Assembly: GCA_965204915.1 (NCBI GenBank) | Contig: OZ242023.1 | Span: 5,022,001-5,086,000 of the forward strand | Origin: HK1 sp965204915 | GTDB taxonomy: Bacteria > Pseudomonadota > Gammaproteobacteria > HK1 | Reading direction: 5' to 3' | Length of the DNA stretch: 64,000 bases | Shown here: positions 60,988 through 64,000 of the stretch, piece by piece | Layout: each line of letters begins with the position of its first letter | Position numbering within the stretch: position 1 is the first letter of the stretch | The notes under the pieces: generated by a model | The model's database searches: none | Seen by the model: only the letters and a program-made list of their open reading frames with translations | What the model was told of the DNA's origin: nothing | Translations under genes and position numbers: made by a program

Positions 60988-62070
60988 TCAGCCGGTCTCT
61001 GCGCCGGCGCCGGCCATGGCCCGGAGGCCCTGTCGCCGGCGGTCCTCGAAGCCGCCCTCGCGGATCCCCCGCCACCACCACCGGTTCTCCAGGTACCAGC
61101 GCACGGTGCGCCCGAGACCCTCGTGCAGGTCGAGCGTCGGGCGCCATCCAAGCTCCCGGCGAATCCGGCTGGAATCGAGCGCATAGCGGCGGTCGTGCCC
61201 CGGACGGTCCGCCACGAAGGTGATGAGGCCGGCGTGGGGGCGATACGGACCGTCGGGCACGAGCTCGTCCATCCAGCCGCAGATGGCCCGCACCAGGTCG
61301 ATGTTCGTCGACCCCGCATCCGCCCCTACGTTGTAGACCTGCCCGGGCTCGCCCTCGCGCGCCATCAATTCCAGGGCGCAGGCGTGGTCTTCCACGAAGA
61401 GCCAGTCGCGCACGTTCCGGCCGTCGCCGTACACGGGGATGGATCTTCCTTCAAGGGCGGCCAGGATGGTCACCGGGATCAGCTTTTCCGGCATCTGGCA
61501 AGGGCCGTAATTGTTGGAACAGTGGCTGATCACGATGGGCAGTCCGAAGGTGCGATGCCATGCCCGGGCGAAGTGGTCCGAGGCCGCCTTGCTTGCCGAG
61601 TAAGGAGAGTTGGGCCGGTACGGCGTCGCCTCGGTGAAGACGCCGGTCTCCCCGAGCGAGCCGTAGACCTCGTCGGTCGAGACGTGCAGGAAACGGAACG
61701 CCTCCCGCGTCCGCGGCCCGAGCCTGTGCCAGTACTCGGCTGCCGCCTGGATCAGCGTCACGGTCCCCAGCACGTTGGTGGTCACGAAGTCGATGGGGGC
61801 GTCGATGGAACGGTCGACATGGGACTCGGCCGCAAGATGGATGACTGCGTCCGGCTGCGTTTCCGCAAAAGCCCGGCGCACGGCCTCGGCGTCCCGGATG
61901 TCGGCTCGGCGCAACTCGTGGTTCGGAGCGTCCAGGGCAGCTCCGAGCGACTCCGGGTGGCCGGCATAGGTGAGCGCGTCGAGGGTCGTGACCCTCTCGC
62001 CGGCCGCCACCAGCCGCCGCACCACACTGGAGCCGATGAACCCTGCTCCGCCGGTGACCAGAAACCTCAT
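60988..62070 (-). CDS. rmlB: dTDP-glucose 4,6-dehydratase
   Basis: 360 residues from MRFLVTGGAGFIGSSVVRRL. HLAAESHVDRSIDAPIDFV, HVSTDEVYGSLGETG and YSASKAASDHFARAWHRTFG hold the DE pair and YxxxK. The ATG overlaps the rmlC stop as ATGA, so translation is coupled. Confidence 0.97.
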   Translation of the reverse strand: MRFLVTGGAGFIGSSVVRRLVAAGERVTTLDALTYAGHPESLGAALDAPNHELRRADIRDAEAVRRAFAETQPDAVIHLAAESHVDRSIDAPIDFVTTNVLGTVTLIQAAAEYWHRLGPRTREAFRFLHVSTDEVYGSLGETGVFTEATPYRPNSPYSASKAASDHFARAWHRTFGLPIVISHCSNNYGPCQMPEKLIPVTILAALEGRSIPVYGDGRNVRDWLFVEDHACALELMAREGEPGQVYNVGADAGSTNIDLVRAICGWMDELVPDGPYRPHAGLITFVADRPGHDRRYALDSSRIRRELGWRPTLDLHEGLGRTVRWYLENRWWWRGIREGGFEDRRRQGLRAMAGAGAETG

Positions 62071-62660
62071 GACGTTCCGCGCGGTGGGTCGGGCCGATAG
62101 GAGAAAGGACTGTCGATATCGGCCAGTCTCGGCAGATCGCGGTCCTTCGGAGAGAGGATGGCCATGCCGGTGTCCAGCGGCCACGGGATCGCCAGATCCG
62201 GATCGTCCCACACGATTCCCTCGTCACAGTCCGGCGCGTAGTAGCCGCTGACCTTGTAGAGGACTTCGGTATCGGGCTCCAGCGTCATGAAACCGTGAGC
62301 GAAGCCGATCGGCACCAGGAGCTGATTCCATGCCTCGGCCGACAGCACCGCGCTCACGTGCCGGCCGTAGGTCGGCGAGCCGCGGCGCAGGTCCACCGCA
62401 ACGTCGAACACCGCCCCCCGCACTACGCGCACCAGCTTGTCCTGCGCGAAGGGAGGCGTCTGGAAGTGCAGCCCGCGCACCGTCCATTTCCTGGCCGACA
62501 GGGAATGGTTGTCCTGCACGAATTCGACGTCGACGCCGATCTCGGCAAGCGCCCGCCGGCTGTACACTTCGGAAAGGAAGCCGCGACGGTCACCGTGCTT
62601 CTTCGGCGCCAACACCTTCACGGATGGAATACTCAGCTCCTCGATTCGCACCGCCGGCAT
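62067..62660 (-). CDS. rmlC: dTDP-4-dehydrorhamnose 3,5-epimerase
   Basis: 197 residues from MPAVRIEELSIPSVKVLAPK; an ATG 33 bp upstream is possible. The cupin shows KKHGDRRGFLSEVYSRRALA, FVQDNHSLSARKWTVRGLHF (catalytic His region), PIGFAHGFMTLEPDTEVLYK and YAPDCDEGIVWDDPDLAIPW. First gene of the rml operon. The 707 bp upstream hold its promoter and the nested repeat at 62955. Confidence 0.96.
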   Translation of the reverse strand: MPAVRIEELSIPSVKVLAPKKHGDRRGFLSEVYSRRALAEIGVDVEFVQDNHSLSARKWTVRGLHFQTPPFAQDKLVRVVRGAVFDVAVDLRRGSPTYGRHVSAVLSAEAWNQLLVPIGFAHGFMTLEPDTEVLYKVSGYYAPDCDEGIVWDDPDLAIPWPLDTGMAILSPKDRDLPRLADIDSPFSYRPDPPRGTS

Positions 62661-62954
62661 TCTCCCATCGGCTGGAGTGGATGGCCCCGCCATCGTGAGC
62701 GGTCACGGCCCCGCGATACGTCGTCACCGCAAGGCAGCTTCGGGGGAGTGATCCTCGGCCGGATTCGAGTCGTCGTCTTCGGCAGGCAGCCTGGCAGGCG
62801 CGTCCCGGCCGGGACACGGGGGAGGATGGAGCGCACCGGGCGATGCGTCAACCGCCCACCTTTTCGGAACGCCTCGGCTTCGGGCGCCGTCATCGTGTCC
62901 GCACCCGCACGCAACGTCGCGAGCAACGATCGCGTGGGCGCAGGATGATCACTG

Positions 62955-63107
62955 CTCAAGTTTCGGGATTCAAAATGCCTGAATCAGGCGATGGATTCCC
63001 GCTTGCGCGGGAATGACGGCCAGCCTGAAAGCAACGCGTCTCGCTGAAATGACGTCATTCCCGCGCAAGCGGGAATCCATTTCGGTCAGCGAATCCCGAA
63101 ACTTGAG
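62955..63107. repeat. 153-bp nested inverted-repeat element (MITE/REP-like)
   Basis: Outer arms CTCAAGTTTCGGGATTC (62955-62971) and GAATCCCGAAACTTGAG (63091-63107) are perfect complements. Inside, 62991-63018 and 63053-63080 are 28-bp perfect complements, and each is itself a hairpin (ATTCCCGCTTGCGCGGGAAT). The whole can fold as a cruciform of three stems. The remainder of 62661-63367 shows no gene. Confidence 0.85.
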
Positions 63108-63367
63108 TCACTGGAACCCGACCGGCCATTCGTGGGTCGCGGAGGCGCGGCCCGAATATCCGGCGAGCGATCGGGACGTCTGCCGAGGACGTTCCGCGGG
63201 TCCGGGAGACGACCGGGAGGGATCGGGCTCCGATGCGCCGTTTGGCGGATGGCGCCCAGGACAGCCGTGCCGTCGGCCATGGGGACCCCGGCCGGGGGAG
63301 CCACCGTCTTGATCTTGCATGGGTTCGGCAGCAGGATTCGCGGACGCCGCCCATCCGGGAGAACCGC

Positions 63368-64000
63368 ATGAACCCCAAGGCGCAAGACGAGGCGCTGGCC
63401 GATCTGCCGCCTCTGGCCGAGGTGCGCAAGCACCGGCGGATTCGATGGTATCGATGTCCCATCGAGCCGGCGAAGCTCCGGGAGCTCGCCGAGCCCAGCG
63501 ATGCGCGGGGCCTGCTCCAGGCGACGGGCCACCTGGCGACGTGGGCGGCCACCGGTACCGCCGCCTGGGCTCTCTTCACCTACGAGATATGGTGGGGCTT
63601 CTGCATCGCCCTTTTCCTGCACGGCACCGTCGCTTCGTTCTTCACCGCCCCGCACCACGAGCTCTGCCACACCACCGTGTTCAAGACGAAACGGCTCAAC
63701 GACTTCTTCCTGATCGTCTTCTCCTTCCTCGGCTGGCTGAACTTCCACGTCTACAAGTTCAGCCACAGCTACCACCACCGCTTCACGCTGTTCCTGGAAG
63801 GGGATCGCGAGGAGGTGCTGCCGGTCGAGCCTTCGCTGCGCCCCCTCTACCTGTTGCAGTTGTTCACGGTCAACGTCACCGGCGGGTACCAGTCGCGGGG
63901 CTTGATTCCCACGCTGAAGAACTTCGTCGAGATCGCGCTGAACCGTTTCGGCAACCCCTTCAACTCCTGGGGCGCGGAGCTCTACGAAGGACATCCGGAA
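63368..64000 (+). CDS. Membrane fatty acid desaturase, 3' end beyond the window
   Basis: 211 codons from MNPKAQDEALADLPPLAEVR, with GGGAGA upstream. Two hydrophobic segments (about residues 55-95) precede the first histidine box PHHELCHTT; after a further membrane stretch (FFLIVFSFLGWLNFHVYKFS) comes HSYHHRFTLFLEGDRE, the HxxHH box. This is the di-iron fatty acid desaturase/hydroxylase fold. The third box lies outside the window. It is transcribed away from the rml operon. Confidence 0.88.
   Translation, partial: MNPKAQDEALADLPPLAEVRKHRRIRWYRCPIEPAKLRELAEPSDARGLLQATGHLATWAATGTAAWALFTYEIWWGFCIALFLHGTVASFFTAPHHELCHTTVFKTKRLNDFFLIVFSFLGWLNFHVYKFSHSYHHRFTLFLEGDREEVLPVEPSLRPLYLLQLFTVNVTGGYQSRGLIPTLKNFVEIALNRFGNPFNSWGAELYEGHPE

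Overview
The window is high-GC bacterial chromosome, most likely from a proteobacterium (beta or gamma). The evidence is the aerobic cobaltochelatase subunit CobN, an arsenite-oxidase locus with AioXSR regulation, a family-B DNA polymerase II, a dTDP-rhamnose pathway, and the mix of IS families (IS1634, IS21, IS3, ISAs1, IS1380). No rRNA or tRNA gene was recognised, so the placement rests on protein families only. The window starts inside one gene (glycosyltransferase, minus strand) and ends inside another (fatty acid desaturase, plus strand).

Layout. 1-11 kb: two glycosyltransferases, cobN, an unrecognised conserved-looking protein, an AAA_14/DUF4143 ATPase and a tandem AAA+ protein. 11-22.5 kb: an accessory zone with a PD-(D/E)XK nuclease-like gene and a small partner, a Uma2-type protein, and a nest of insertion sequences. 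These are an intact-looking IS1634 element, an IS1634-type transposase fragment, an IS21 element with damaged istA and istB, an IS3 copy with frameshift and palindrome insertions, and an ISAs1 copy with a perfect 10-bp target duplication inside a pseudogene. 22.8-33.2 kb: a molybdenum/iron-sulfur block. It holds a formate dehydrogenase alpha subunit, relics of an IS3 element and a possible malic enzyme gene, then aioBA (arsenite oxidase) divergent from aioX-aioS-aioR (periplasmic As(III) binder, sensor kinase, sigma54 activator). A good -24/-12 promoter and an upstream palindrome lie between the two arms.

33.3-46.2 kb: an MFS transporter and an aspartate dehydrogenase-like gene, then two copies of a 3.4-3.7 kb segment carrying polB plus a DUF1989 gene. 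The copies are about 7 kb apart. Copy 1 has lost 260 bp between 7-bp repeats and with it polymerase motifs B and C. Between the copies lie an orphan RND adaptor, an AlkB-like dioxygenase coupled to a methyltransferase, and half of a nucleotidyltransferase-like gene whose other end sits at the left edge of copy 1. 46.3-50.3 kb: an array of 81/82-bp repeats split by an IS1380 element and an AT-rich plasmid-like relic (truncated winged-helix gene, a perfect DnaA box, short direct repeats), then three abutting MITE-like elements.

50.3-64 kb: a three-gene split glutamate-synthase-like set (glxD, glxC, glxB, the architecture also seen in N-methylglutamate synthase) interrupted by bioY and a dead bioN on the opposite strand. 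A surface-polysaccharide block follows: WbpM/CapD-type dehydratase, family-2 glycosyltransferase, SDR protein, and rmlC-rmlB-rmlD-rmlA. The end holds a nested inverted-repeat element and the start of a membrane fatty acid desaturase.

The best-supported working unit is the arsenite oxidation locus. AioX would sense As(III) in the periplasm, AioS and AioR would relay the signal, and AioR with sigma54 would fire aioBA. The most unusual parts are the polB/DUF1989 duplication with its in-progress decay, the 81-bp array, and the palindromic repeat families that have entered IS genes.
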